Below, one piece after another: positions 56,776 through 64,000 of a stretch of DNA of 64,000 nt. Below the pieces are notes generated by a model. The model saw only the letters and a list, made by a program, of their open reading frames with translations, had not been told where the DNA came from and made no database searches. Source of the stretch: Sphingomonadales bacterium 39-57-19 (lineage in GTDB: Bacteria; Pseudomonadota; Alphaproteobacteria; Sphingomonadales; Sphingomonadaceae); assembly GCA_002282385.1 (NCBI GenBank), contig NCJG01000001.1, forward strand, positions 637,175-701,174, in the 5' to 3' direction. The translations under genes and the position numbers were made by a program. Numbering within the stretch: the first letter of the stretch is position 1; the number at the start of each line of letters is the position of its first letter.

Positions 56776-57960
56776 TCAGTTCCGTCGATTTCTGCGCTTG
56801 GCGTCGCTCGCCATCAGCGCACGCAAAATGCCCTCGCGAATTCCACGATCCGCAACGCCCAGCCGCTCACCGGGCCATATATCAAAAATAGCCTCAAGGA
56901 TGGCGCAACCGGCAACGACCAAATCTGCGCGCTCATGCCCAATGGTCGGGAATTCAGCTCGGCCGTCTATATCGCGCCGCGCAAGCTCGCGGCTAATCTC
57001 GCGCATGGCGGCGGTCGGCAAATACAGCCCGTCAACAGCGCGGCGGTCATAGCTGTTCAGTTTCAGATAGACGCTGGCAAGCGTCGTGACTGTTCCCGAA
57101 GTCCCCAAAAGCCTGCGGTCCCCGCCATCTTCCGGCAAACGTGCGGCGAACTCGGCAAAACTTGCCATCACCTTTGCACGCATCGCTGCGTAAATGGCGT
57201 TTAGCTGCTCGGGCGTCTCCGCCTCGGCCCGTTCACTTTCGGTCAACGAAACCACGCCCCATGGAACGCTCACCCAGTCCAATATTTCCGGGACAAGGCC
57301 ACTTGTTGACACGAGCACAAGCTCGGTCGATCCGCCGCCAATGTCGAATATCAGCGCAGGTCCTGTCCCCTGCTCAAGCAAGGCATGGCATCCCATGACG
57401 GCAAGGCGCGCCTCTTCCTGTGGGCTGATGATGTCGAGATGAATACCTGTCTCGCGCTTGACGCGCTCGATAAACTGCGCGCCATTGACGGCCTGACGGC
57501 ATGCCTCAGTCGCGACCGATCTCGCCAGAACCACGTTACGTTTTTTCAACTTCTCGGCGCATACCGAAAGTGCCTCAACCGCGCGGTCCATGGCCTCATC
57601 GCTCATCCGGCCTGTCGCAGTAAGCCCCTCGCCCAGCCGGACGACCCGCGAAAATGCATCGACGACGGTAAAATCATCGCCGCCAGCCCGCGCGATTAAC
57701 AACCGGCAGTTGTTCGTCCCAAGATCAAGCGCAGCATAAGCTGTCCGATCAAGCCAGTTACGGCGCACAGCCGCGTTATCGGCAGGACCAAAGCCATTGG
57801 CGGGTTTCGGAGGCGTGTTGGATGTGTGTGCACGCGCTGCGCCCTCAGCCGAAGCTTGCTGCAGTTTTGCAGCCTTGGGTGCCGCATTCTTGCGACGGGG
57901 CGGCTTTTTACGTTTACGCCCGCGTCCCTGTTGCGGCGATGGCGCGACATTCTCGCCCAT
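56776..57960 (-). CDS. Ppx/GppA family phosphatase
   Basis: Sugar-kinase-fold exopolyphosphatase or pppGpp phosphatase. Motifs: AALDLGTNNCRLLIARAGG, VVDAFSRVVRLGEGL, and FDIGGGSTELVLVSTSG near residue 195. The N-terminal 65 residues are basic and Ala/Lys-rich (GRGRKRKKPPRRKNAAPKAAK), absent from E. coli homologues and possibly a nucleic-acid or ribosome contact. It lacks the C-terminal HD domain of full-length Ppx (394 residues in all). With rlmE two bases downstream, it may tie phosphate or stringent signalling to ribosome maturation. Confidence 0.92.
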   Translation of the reverse strand: MGENVAPSPQQGRGRKRKKPPRRKNAAPKAAKLQQASAEGAARAHTSNTPPKPANGFGPADNAAVRRNWLDRTAYAALDLGTNNCRLLIARAGGDDFTVVDAFSRVVRLGEGLTATGRMSDEAMDRAVEALSVCAEKLKKRNVVLARSVATEACRQAVNGAQFIERVKRETGIHLDIISPQEEARLAVMGCHALLEQGTGPALIFDIGGGSTELVLVSTSGLVPEILDWVSVPWGVVSLTESERAEAETPEQLNAIYAAMRAKVMASFAEFAARLPEDGGDRRLLGTSGTVTTLASVYLKLNSYDRRAVDGLYLPTAAMREISRELARRDIDGRAEFPTIGHERADLVVAGCAILEAIFDIWPGERLGVADRGIREGILRALMASDAKRRNRRN

Positions 57961-58087
57961 AGCCGTAAACTCACTTCTTATTTTCTATCCGGGCAGATGT
58001 ACTGCCGGTACCTGACGCCTTGATACGCGCTGCACGTTAAAAATTCAACATTTTTGAATATCGTCGCAACCGGCCAAATTCAGCGGC

Positions 58088-58116
58088 TTGACCGTGCACG
58101 GGCACCAGCATATAGG
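58088..58116 (+). promoter_or_regulatory. Promoter of the tRNA-Gln gene
   Basis: TTGACC (58088-58093), a 17-base spacer, and TATAGG (58111-58116) form a good sigma-70-type promoter ending 12 bases before the mature tRNA 5' end. Confidence 0.75.
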
Positions 58117-58128
58117 CCCGCCTTCTGT

Positions 58129-58202
58129 TCCCCGGTCGTCTAACGGTAAGACTACGGACTCTGACTCCGTCTATTGAGGTTCGAATCCTTACCGGGGAAC
58201 CA
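58129..58202 (+). tRNA. tRNA-Gln (anticodon CTG)
   Basis: The cloverleaf is complete: acceptor TCCCCGG pairs with CCGGGGA, discriminator A and encoded CCA; D stem GTCT/AGAC; anticodon stem ACGGA/TCCGT with loop CTCTGAC giving anticodon CTG (codon CAG); T arm with GGTTCGAATCC. It carries its own promoter. Its 3' end coincides with the start of a conjugative-element region, making it the likely attachment site. Confidence 0.96.
58179..58202. other. Probable element attachment site (att) at the tRNA 3' end
   Basis: The T arm and acceptor 3' strand of tRNA-Gln mark the change from core genes to conjugative-transfer genes. Tyrosine integrases commonly use this tRNA segment as the crossover. The second copy would lie beyond the window, so the core length cannot be shown. 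Confidence 0.45.
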
Positions 58203-58462
58203 TTTATTTCTCTTAAAGTATTGAAATATGTCATTAGATTTGGGTTTTGATGTGGTCGTTCCCACATTCCTTCCCACATTTTGATTTTGGAATTTCGGCC
58301 TTGAATGTTGGTTCCGAGCACCTGTTTTTTGTCAAGACAGCCTTTTTGTGGGTCGGAATCAACCGCCGAGCCAATTGGCTTTTTTTCGGCGAGTGAATAG
58401 CCAGCGTAGCTGTTGGGATGGCAGACAAGCCATCGTAATTAGCGCCAGTAAATTGTCATAAG
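58203..58462. other. Element boundary region downstream of tRNA-Gln
   Basis: 260 bases, more AT-rich than the surroundings. It contains two exact copies of TTCCCACATT at 58259-58268 and 58271-58280, spaced 12 bases, which look like integrase arm-type or excisionase sites. Short frames on the minus strand here have no recognisable product. Confidence 0.5.
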
Positions 58463-58702
58463 TCAGGTTGCCGCGTCGACGACCGCATTGATCCATTCGT
58501 CGATTTCGCTCTCAACCCAAACTGCGCATTTGGGTCCTAATGACCGCGACCGGGGAAATCTCCCCTCACTCATTAGGCGATAGATCATCGACCTTTTAAT
58601 TCCGACACGTGCAATAACTGCTGGCAATCTTATTAAACGGATCGGCCTAACAGGAGAATGCTCACCGTTGGCGGATTGATCATGGAGAAGGCGCTGAATC
58701 AT
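58463..58702 (-). CDS. AlpA-family excisionase/transcriptional regulator
   Basis: A 79-residue winged-helix protein of the AlpA/MerR-like excisionase type: RLIRLPAVIARVGIKRSMIYRLMSEGRFPRSRSLGPKCAVWVESEIDEWI. These proteins activate integrase expression or direct excision of integrated elements, acting at sites near att. The position between the tRNA and transfer genes fits. It lies nine bases downstream of the HTH regulator gene, so they form one operon. Confidence 0.88.
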   Translation of the reverse strand: MIQRLLHDQSANGEHSPVRPIRLIRLPAVIARVGIKRSMIYRLMSEGRFPRSRSLGPKCAVWVESEIDEWINAVVDAAT

Positions 58703-58711
58703 AGCGTGCGC

Positions 58712-59173
58712 TCAACGCCCCAACGCCAGCGACAGATCGCGGCTCGCAATGTCATCGATATGCTCTGAAACTAAACGTGCGACGAGTTTCGACGTACCGA
58801 CGGCCCAGCGCGGTCGCACCTCATTTAATTTGTCCTGCAGCGCATCATTCAAAGTGCCCGGCATGGAGGCCACAAGTTCATCCCAGAATTCTCCCATCTC
58901 ATGATGCATCCAGTTCGCTGCCAGCTCTTCCTTGCCAGCAAGTGCCAGAAACAATGTTCCGCGCGCCGGGACACCAGCAGCTGCAAACAAGCGCAGCGCT
59001 TCGTCGACGGTAACGGAGCGAGTTCCGCGAATGACGCGTAACAACGCATCCTTGTGAAAACCCGTCTCGCTGGCGATATCGCGCTTGGGCCTTCCTGAAT
59101 TCTCGATGGCTCTTGCCAGCGTGCGCGCAAGCACATCTTCTATGGCGGGTGGTTCGGCAATCTGATTGTTCAT
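58712..59173 (-). CDS. HTH regulator of the conjugative element (predicted)
   Basis: A 153-residue protein with an N-terminal helix-turn-helix resembling XRE-type (LARTLARAIENSGRPKRDIASETGFHKDALLRVIRG) and a helical C-terminal domain that probably dimerises. I place the start at 59173 (MNNQIAEPPAIEDVL); a longer frame reaches 59230. It is divergent from the tra operon and likely controls the shared intergenic region, where TAGGAAA/TTTCCTA repeats lie. The regulatory link is inference. Confidence 0.7.
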   Translation of the reverse strand: MNNQIAEPPAIEDVLARTLARAIENSGRPKRDIASETGFHKDALLRVIRGTRSVTVDEALRLFAAAGVPARGTLFLALAGKEELAANWMHHEMGEFWDELVASMPGTLNDALQDKLNEVRPRWAVGTSKLVARLVSEHIDDIASRDLSLALGR

Positions 59174-59230
59174 AACCGGGTGTTCCTTGGCGTCCAGCGT
59201 TCGACTCGAAGTGATATTCCGACTCCGCAA

Positions 59231-59520
59231 CTGTAGGAAAGCAAAAAGAACAAAGCTAGAACATATAAGATTTCCTATAATGAGACGATTCGGCGGATTG
59301 GCGTATTTCTCGGCCGCCTCTGGCCGATTCGTTGGCCATTCACGAACACAAATGCGGCATTTCCTGCGTCATTGCCGGTCAGGAGACGCCGCTTCGGTGT
59401 TATTTTTATATGAAATACCTCTCTATCGCTGTTGCCGCTTTCCTATTTCAATGTCCTAGTCCCAGTAAGAACGAACAGCGAACGTGATCGCTGCCCTTCC
59501 CTGATTGGAGATTGAACCCC
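59231..59520. promoter_or_regulatory. Control region between the regulator pair and the tra operon
   Basis: 290 bases without a convincing gene. A 9-base inverted repeat TAGGAAAGC (59234-59242) recurs as GCTTTCCTA at 59437-59445, and TTTCCTA also occurs at 59271-59277 directly overlapping TATAAT (59276-59281). Copies beside and on a -10 hexamer are what a repressor operator would look like. The strand of the promoter and the -35 are unclear. Confidence 0.45.
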
Positions 59521-59835
59521 ATGACTACTTTATCGCTTAAACCCCGCCGCGTTGGTGTCGGTGCAATATTGTTGCCGGTTGCCATCGCGGCGCTTGCTGC
59601 ATCTGCCGCTTTTGCCGGTGCAGATACAACCTTTGCCCCTGCCCTCACAAAATTCACCGACTTTCTCGAAGGCTCGGGCGGCAAGATCATCACCGTATTG
59701 AGCCTGGCCGGCGGCCTCATCGGTCTCGCATCCGGGCGCTTCACATTGTCCCAGATCGCTGTGCCTGTGGGCGTCGGCATCGGTGTTGGCACGGGTGTGC
59801 CAATTGTCACGTCCGTCGTCACGGCAATCATCTGA
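59521..59835 (+). CDS. Type IV secretion pilin TraA-like
   Basis: Predicted F-type pilin of 104 residues. The ATG at 59521 has a GGAG site 10 bases away; a TTG at 59512 is less likely. A long leader with AILLPVAIAALAASAAFA is cleaved before about residue 36. The mature part is small with two hydrophobic helices (ITVLSLAGGLIGLASG and IAVPVGVGIGVGTGVPIVTSV) joined by a short basic turn, the layout of TraA/VirB2 pilins. First gene of the transfer operon; TraL follows 25 bases later. Confidence 0.75.
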   Translation: MTTLSLKPRRVGVGAILLPVAIAALAASAAFAGADTTFAPALTKFTDFLEGSGGKIITVLSLAGGLIGLASGRFTLSQIAVPVGVGIGVGTGVPIVTSVVTAII

Positions 59836-59860
59836 CGACGAACTGACGGAGGGCGGCATC

Positions 59861-60148
59861 ATGACAGACCGGTATATTGTTCCGCGCAGGCTCGACGATC
59901 CTGAACTCATTGGGTTCTGGACACTCGACGAGTTTGCCGGGCTGATTGTCCCATTCACCTGGGGCATTCTGACGCAGCATATTTTTATAGGCATCGCATT
60001 GGCTTTTGGAGCCTGGTTCACCTTGCGAAAGGCAAAGGCAGGGCGGGCAAGTTCATGGGTCCGGCACGCCGCCTATTGGTATCTGCCGCACGGGCTGACC
60101 GGTCTGAAGTGCACGCCGCCCTCTTATTGCCGCCTGTTGGCGGGTTGA
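59861..60148 (+). CDS. traL: Type IV conjugative transfer system protein TraL
   Basis: A 95-residue pilus-assembly membrane protein like F TraL/VirB3. The start at 59861 has GGAGGG upstream and opens with MTDRYIVPRRLDDPELIGFWTLDEF. Two hydrophobic stretches follow (GLIVPFTWGIL and FIGIALAFGAWF), then a WYLPHGLTGLK motif typical of TraL. Order traA-traL-traE-traK-traB is the standard F-type one. Confidence 0.88.
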   Translation: MTDRYIVPRRLDDPELIGFWTLDEFAGLIVPFTWGILTQHIFIGIALAFGAWFTLRKAKAGRASSWVRHAAYWYLPHGLTGLKCTPPSYCRLLAG

Positions 60149-60160
60149 GGGAGAACGCAC

Positions 60161-60733
60161 ATGCACTTCGATATTTCACACGAACGCTCGCAGAGCCTGC
60201 TGCGGCAGCGCAATATGTTGGCGCTCACCAGCACTGCCCTTGGCATTGCGCTGATCGTCGCGACCGGGCTTGCCGTCACCCGCGACCGGGAAGTCGTTTT
60301 GGTACCGACAGCGTCCAAAGCGCTCACCATCTCGAGTGGCGAGGTCACTGCTGATTATCTCGAGCTGGTGACCCGCGACGCTGCGCTGATGCTGCTCAAC
60401 CGCAGCCCGGAAAATCTCGATTACTGGATGGCGCAGATCCTCGAACTGGCCGATCCCAAATCGCATGGTTCGCTCAAATCGGAGCTCGTCCGGATTGTCG
60501 ACGAGCAACGCGGTTCGGATGTGACGCAAGCCTTTGTGATCAAGAGCATGACGGTCGATCCGAATGGCCTCTCTTCCGAGGTGCGCGGCACCCTCAAAAC
60601 CTTTGTCGGCGCGCAAGTGATTGCCAGCGACGACCGAAGCTTTCGTTTTAGCTGGACCTATCAAGGTCTGCGGCTTGGCCTTTCCGGCTTCGCACAAATC
60701 GAAGTCGAAGACCCATCGAAGGAACCCTCATGA
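60161..60733 (+). CDS. traE: Type IV conjugative transfer system protein TraE
   Basis: TraE/VirB5-8 group pilus-assembly factor, 190 residues, anchored by one N-terminal helix (MLALTSTALGIALIVATGLAV, about 19-39) with the rest in the periplasm (ITSGEVTADYLELVTRDAALMLLNRSPENLDYWMAQIL-like, residues 58-95). The GGAGAACGC ribosome site lies before the ATG. Its stop overlaps the traK start. Confidence 0.87.
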   Translation: MHFDISHERSQSLLRQRNMLALTSTALGIALIVATGLAVTRDREVVLVPTASKALTISSGEVTADYLELVTRDAALMLLNRSPENLDYWMAQILELADPKSHGSLKSELVRIVDEQRGSDVTQAFVIKSMTVDPNGLSSEVRGTLKTFVGAQVIASDDRSFRFSWTYQGLRLGLSGFAQIEVEDPSKEPS

Positions 60734-61467
60734 TGCCCATGATAAAACACATTGGCGCGGCGCTATTATTGCTCGCGGCTGCAAGTCCGCTTTACGCCGA
60801 CCAATATAAGCAGACCGCCGACGGCGGGGCGATCGACTGCATCGTATCGAAGCGCGAGCTGACACGGGTCAGCCTCATTGGTGACCAGTTTGCCAGCGTC
60901 TCGAAAATCTCGACCGGCTATCCGTATAATGATTTTGCGGTGACCAACGAGCCGGTGCGCGGCGATATCTATCTCTCGGTGCCCGACACCTATGCGGCTG
61001 CAACCATCAGCTTCTTTGCGACAACGAAGAAGGGCTTCGTCTACAAATTCGGCTGCCGCGCAGAACCAGTCGATGCCCAGCAGATATTCATCACCAATCC
61101 TGCGCTGGCAAAATCCGATGCAGCGGACTGGGAAGCCGAAACGCCGCGCAGTGAAGCCGCAGTCCGTCTTATCCAGGCGATGGCTAATAACCAGATAGTT
61201 CCGGGATATATTATCCGGCAAGCAGCCGCCTCGCCGTCGCGCATCGGCGATCTCGAAGTCCAGCTTATTGCGGAATATCGCGGCAGCGGCCTGCTCGGCA
61301 AAGTCATTCGGCTCACCAACAAAAGCGCCGAAACGCTGAAGATCACCGAAAGCGACATTGCGCCGCGCGACAGCGTCGCGGTGAGCCTTTCCACCTCCAC
61401 ACTCAAATCCGGCGCCAGCACCACGGCCTATCTGGTCGGCGCCAATGCGGAGACTTCAAATGACTGA
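60730..61467 (+). CDS. traK: Type-F conjugative transfer secretin TraK
   Basis: Outer-membrane-complex component like VirB9, 245 residues. Signal peptide MPMIKHIGAALLLLAAASPLYA, then a beta-rich N domain and a C domain (LIAEYRGSGLLGKVIRLTNKSAETLKITESDI) characteristic of the family. It starts within the traE stop (ATGA) and overlaps the traB start, so it is translationally coupled. Confidence 0.88.
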   Translation: MMPMIKHIGAALLLLAAASPLYADQYKQTADGGAIDCIVSKRELTRVSLIGDQFASVSKISTGYPYNDFAVTNEPVRGDIYLSVPDTYAAATISFFATTKKGFVYKFGCRAEPVDAQQIFITNPALAKSDAADWEAETPRSEAAVRLIQAMANNQIVPGYIIRQAAASPSRIGDLEVQLIAEYRGSGLLGKVIRLTNKSAETLKITESDIAPRDSVAVSLSTSTLKSGASTTAYLVGANAETSND

Positions 61468-62782
61468 GCCAGATACCAAAGCCGCCGCCACAGAGCCGCG
61501 CGAAACACAGCAATCCGGCCTTGCCTCACTCAACGCGCGAACCGCCAAACGCCAGCAATTACTGCTCGCAGGCGTCGGCGCCGTGCTTTTGGGCGGTGCC
61601 AGCTGGTTCATCTTCGGATCGGAAGATAGCGCCGACGGCGCCGACCCCAAGGCGGCGCAAACCATCGAGACAGCGGGTCTGGTCAACCGTGACCTGTCGC
61701 AGCGCGAATTTGTCGCAGTCTACGGCAACCGGCTCGATGCGGTTACCCGCGAACAGAAAGCGCTAAAGGAAGCGCAAGCCCCGCTCGAAGGTGTCGAAGC
61801 CCAATTGGCAGCACTCAAGGCCGAGAACCAGGCGATGCGGGTTGACGGGCAAGCAGCCATCGATGCGGTCTCTGCTGAAAATGCCGCACTCAAAAGCCAA
61901 ATTGCGGTTCAGGCAGCAGCTCCGCCTCCGGCAGCGCTTCCGGCTTACGGGCCACAAGCAGGCGGTTATGATGCACGCGGACGCTCCCTGGGTGCTCCAA
62001 TACCCAATACGGGCGGAGCGCCAAGCGACGGACTGTCGCCGGGTGAAGTAAAACTCCTGAACTTTGGCGTGAGCGAAAAGGGTGGAGCCGGCAATCGCGC
62101 GCAGCGACCCGAACTCTCGCCACTGGTTGTTGAAGATTCGCCCGATTATTTGCCGCCCAATTCCTATGCGCCAGCGCGCGTGATCGTAGGTGTCGATGCA
62201 TCGGCGGGAGTCTCAAGCCAGACCGATCCCCTGCCCGTGGTGTTGCGGATTACCGGACCTGCCCGTTCGGTGATGAAGAATGGCAAGATACTCACCACCC
62301 GGATTACCGGATGTGTCGTCAACGGCGCTGCGCGCGGCGATCTCTCTTCGGAGAAAGTCTATGTGAAGCTCGCCAAAATGACCTGCGACCAGCCCGGCGG
62401 GCGCGTTGCGGTCTCCGAGGTTAAAGGCTTTATCAGCTTTGCTGGCAAATCGGGCGTGCGCGGCCGCGTGGTGAGCCGCGAAGGCAGCCTGATTTCGCAA
62501 GCGCTGCTTGCTGGCATCATCGGCGGATTTGGACGCGGATTTTCGGCAAATGCCAATAGCGTCTTTTCCGGTGTCACCACAAATGCATCTGGCGAACGCT
62601 CGAAGCTCTCGGGCAGCGACATATTGGGCGGCGGGCTTGGCCAGGGTGCGGGCGACGCCGCCGATACGGTGAGCAAATATCTCATCGAACGTGCCGAACA
62701 ATATCAACCCGTGGTCGAGATGCCCACCGGCATCGACGTGGAAATCGTCTTTCTAGACGGCGTTTTTGTGAGGAACTCTTAA
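61460..62782 (+). CDS. traB: Conjugal transfer protein TraB
   Basis: VirB10-like protein spanning both membranes and linking energy to pilus assembly; 440 residues. The start at 61460 (MTEPDTKAAATEP) overlaps traK by 8 bases. One inner-membrane helix (LLLAGVGAVLLGGASWFIF, about 35-53) is followed by a coiled coil with heptads (LKEAQAPLEGVEAQLAALKAENQAM) and a Pro/Ala-rich region. The C-terminal VirB10 beta-barrel contains GCVVNGAARGDLSSEKVYVKL and ends VEIVFLDGVFVRNS. Confidence 0.9.
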   Translation: MTEPDTKAAATEPRETQQSGLASLNARTAKRQQLLLAGVGAVLLGGASWFIFGSEDSADGADPKAAQTIETAGLVNRDLSQREFVAVYGNRLDAVTREQKALKEAQAPLEGVEAQLAALKAENQAMRVDGQAAIDAVSAENAALKSQIAVQAAAPPPAALPAYGPQAGGYDARGRSLGAPIPNTGGAPSDGLSPGEVKLLNFGVSEKGGAGNRAQRPELSPLVVEDSPDYLPPNSYAPARVIVGVDASAGVSSQTDPLPVVLRITGPARSVMKNGKILTTRITGCVVNGAARGDLSSEKVYVKLAKMTCDQPGGRVAVSEVKGFISFAGKSGVRGRVVSREGSLISQALLAGIIGGFGRGFSANANSVFSGVTTNASGERSKLSGSDILGGGLGQGAGDAADTVSKYLIERAEQYQPVVEMPTGIDVEIVFLDGVFVRNS

Positions 62783-63658
62783 ATGATCGAGCAACTTGAA
62801 ACCACGCCCGCGCGCCCACGCCGCTGGCTCAAAATCGGCACCGGCCTCTGCGCGCTTGTCTGCCTGTCGGCAGCGACCGGTTGGGGTGCGGCGACCTTTG
62901 CCTCAACCCAGATCAAAAACCAGAATATCGACCAATTGCGCACAGCGCTCAACTTGCGTCTGCCCAAAACACCCATCGATGCGCTCGATTGCGCAGGGCA
63001 TGGTGGCCTGTGCGAAGTGGTGTCTAAAACTACGCTCTTCTATGTCGACACCAAAGCCAAATATCTGGTTATCGGCCGTATCTATGACATGGAAGCGCGT
63101 CAGGATCTGACCGCAGCGCGGTTGCTGGCGCTCAATCCTGACCTGTTGACCGCAGGTGCAGCGCGCAGCAACGCGCGCGATACTGCACAAGCACCACCCC
63201 GACCCGCTAGCCCCGCAAAAGTTTCACTCAGCGGACTTCCTACCAAAGGCGCCATTCATTGGGGGCCAGCCAGTGGCCCAAGGCTTATCGTCTTTTCCGA
63301 TTTCCAGTGCAGCTATTGCCGCAAATTATCAGATGAACTCAAATCGCTCGGCGTACGTGTCGAAGAGCGGCCGATTTCGATCTTCGGCGCAGCAAGCCGC
63401 AAATTATCCGAACAGGTCTATTGTTCGGCTAACCCCGCTGCTGCCTTGCATGCAGCCTATGGCGGGCTGGCGCTCGCCAGAGCCAAGCCCTGCGACACCA
63501 GCGGGCTTGATGCCAATGAAGCTTTCGCCAGGAAACACGGGTTTGGCGGCACGCCTGTGATCGTGCGTCCGTCGGACGGCGCGGTCATCGAAGGGTACCG
63601 CAGCGCGTCCGACCTCAAAGCATTTCTGAACGTGAACCCCAAAAGCAGCGGAGCCTGA
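62783..63658 (+). CDS. DsbC-like thiol:disulfide isomerase of the transfer system
   Basis: Periplasmic disulfide isomerase of 291 residues. A hydrophobic export segment (LCALVCLSAATGWGAATFA, residues about 23-41) precedes a DsbC-type dimerisation domain with LFYVDTKAKYLVIGRIYDMEA. The catalytic thioredoxin fold has FQCSYCRK (Cys176/Cys179) and a cis-Pro loop GGTPVIV. Such proteins are embedded in F-type operons of sphingomonad plasmids between traB and traV, and fold Cys-containing secretion proteins. It begins directly after the traB stop. Confidence 0.88.
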   Translation: MIEQLETTPARPRRWLKIGTGLCALVCLSAATGWGAATFASTQIKNQNIDQLRTALNLRLPKTPIDALDCAGHGGLCEVVSKTTLFYVDTKAKYLVIGRIYDMEARQDLTAARLLALNPDLLTAGAARSNARDTAQAPPRPASPAKVSLSGLPTKGAIHWGPASGPRLIVFSDFQCSYCRKLSDELKSLGVRVEERPISIFGAASRKLSEQVYCSANPAAALHAAYGGLALARAKPCDTSGLDANEAFARKHGFGGTPVIVRPSDGAVIEGYRSASDLKAFLNVNPKSSGA

Positions 63659-63661
63659 GCC

Positions 63662-63919
63662 ATGAGCATCAAACATCACTTTCTCGCACTTCCACTGATG
63701 CTCGCCAGCCTTTCGGCCTGCGCAACGCTTGGAACTAATGTGGCCGGTGACTTCAGCTGCCGTGCGCCCAAAGGTGGATGCGCGCCGACAGGTACCATCG
63801 ATGCAGCAGCCACCGCCGCATCACCTGCCAGCGATCCGGGACGCACCCCGCAAGTTCGCGCAGGCATTGCGCCCGGCGATGTGGCGCGCACAGGCGAGCG
63901 TACTGTTGATTGTCGTTGA
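63662..63919 (+). pseudogene. traV: TraV, truncated by insertion at its 3' side
   Basis: Outer-membrane lipoprotein of the transfer channel. Signal with lipobox SAC (LALPLMLASLSAC, Cys near residue 20), then GTNVAGDFSCRAPKGGCAPTGTIDAAA, which is typical TraV with its conserved Cys pair. Normal family members run on for 80 or more residues. Here after ARTGERT the frame ends VDCR-stop, and the DNA from about 63904 has the look of an insertion-sequence terminus. The protein would lack its C-terminal half. Confidence 0.75.
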
Positions 63920-64000
63920 GAAGTGACCCGTTAGGGGCATAAGTTTTCACTGAGATTTGACCCATGTTTGAACCACACCCTGACCGACCGGTTGGGGGGA
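63904..64000. mobile_element. Left end of a probable IS21-family insertion sequence, incomplete
   Basis: The change point starts TGTTGATTGTCG. Two related 14-mers follow, TTGAGAAGTGACCC (63916-63929) and CTGAGATTTGACCC (63950-63963), 34 bases apart and 11 of 14 identical. Multiple internal TGACCC-containing repeats and a TG terminus are known features of IS21-type ends. The transposase genes would lie past the window. Confidence 0.5.

Noticed and set aside
58037..58321. 94-codon minus-strand frame over the tRNA
   Set aside because: It is antisense to tRNA-Gln; such frames are common annotation artefacts.
59166..59459. 97-codon plus-strand frame in the element control region
   Set aside because: It overlaps the regulator start and putative operators, and lacks a ribosome site.
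1..64000. CRISPR arrays, rRNA genes and known riboswitches
   Set aside because: No regular repeat-spacer pattern, rRNA sequence or recognisable aptamer was found in any intergenic region.

Overview
The window looks like chromosomal DNA of a Sphingomonadales alphaproteobacterium, perhaps Sphingorhabdus- or Sphingopyxis-like. That assignment is inference. It rests on a complete Entner-Doudoroff gene set, a DksA with a single zinc-finger cysteine, an RNase E whose S1 domain carries a long charged insertion, a TonB-dependent receptor, and an F-type conjugation module in the gene order I know from sphingomonad plasmids. Almost all of it is densely packed core metabolism and housekeeping. Only the last 6 kb is clearly accessory.

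Layout. Positions 1-130 hold the 5' end of a lipoprotein gene. 469-2691 is ahpC-ahpF (peroxide detoxification), with a strong hairpin between the two genes. 2851-7012 is an RND efflux pair whose membrane-fusion gene is frameshifted in a CG-dinucleotide run. 7130-9664 encodes a UDP-GlcNAc 2-epimerase and a UDP-glucose 6-dehydrogenase (sugar-nucleotide precursors). 9675-13795 has an acyl-CoA synthetase, a secreted protein of unknown function and a quinone oxidoreductase. The last two converge on a highly structured inverted-repeat element at 12533-12799, the oddest sequence in the window. 13880-17626 carries a DUF1192 protein, clpA behind a candidate heat-shock promoter, and recF. 17851-18347 holds very small genes around a PspC-domain protein. 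18344-21016 has a KAS III-like enzyme divergent from an acyltransferase/DUF1295 pair. 21062-26385 carries rimO, an unknown protein, surE-serS, dksA and a PilZ protein.

26387-31991 is a tight minus-strand operon zwf-edd-glk-eda-pgl, which encodes glucose phosphorylation and the whole route from glucose-6-phosphate to pyruvate plus glyceraldehyde-3-phosphate. 32069-35322 pairs a fused alpha-beta 2-oxoacid dehydrogenase E1 with an overlapping malonyltransferase-like gene. 35514-38114 is a TonB-dependent receptor ending at a bidirectional terminator shared with a beta-oxidation cluster (fadB-like, thiolase, CoA-transferase) and acetyl-CoA synthetase. 45000-57960 contains an SDR, prfB, a class A PBP with an AmiC-like amidase, rne with a 480-base leader, an M48/TPR protease, a DsbA-like protein, rlmE and ppx.

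At 58129 a tRNA-Gln(CTG) with a good promoter marks the boundary of an integrated element. Its 3' end is followed by tandem 10-mers, a minus-strand AlpA-like and HTH regulator pair, and a plus-strand F-type type IV secretion operon: traA, traL, traE, traK, traB, a dsbC-like gene and traV. traV is cut near 63903 by what looks like the end of an IS21-family element that runs off the window. No integrase gene is visible here.
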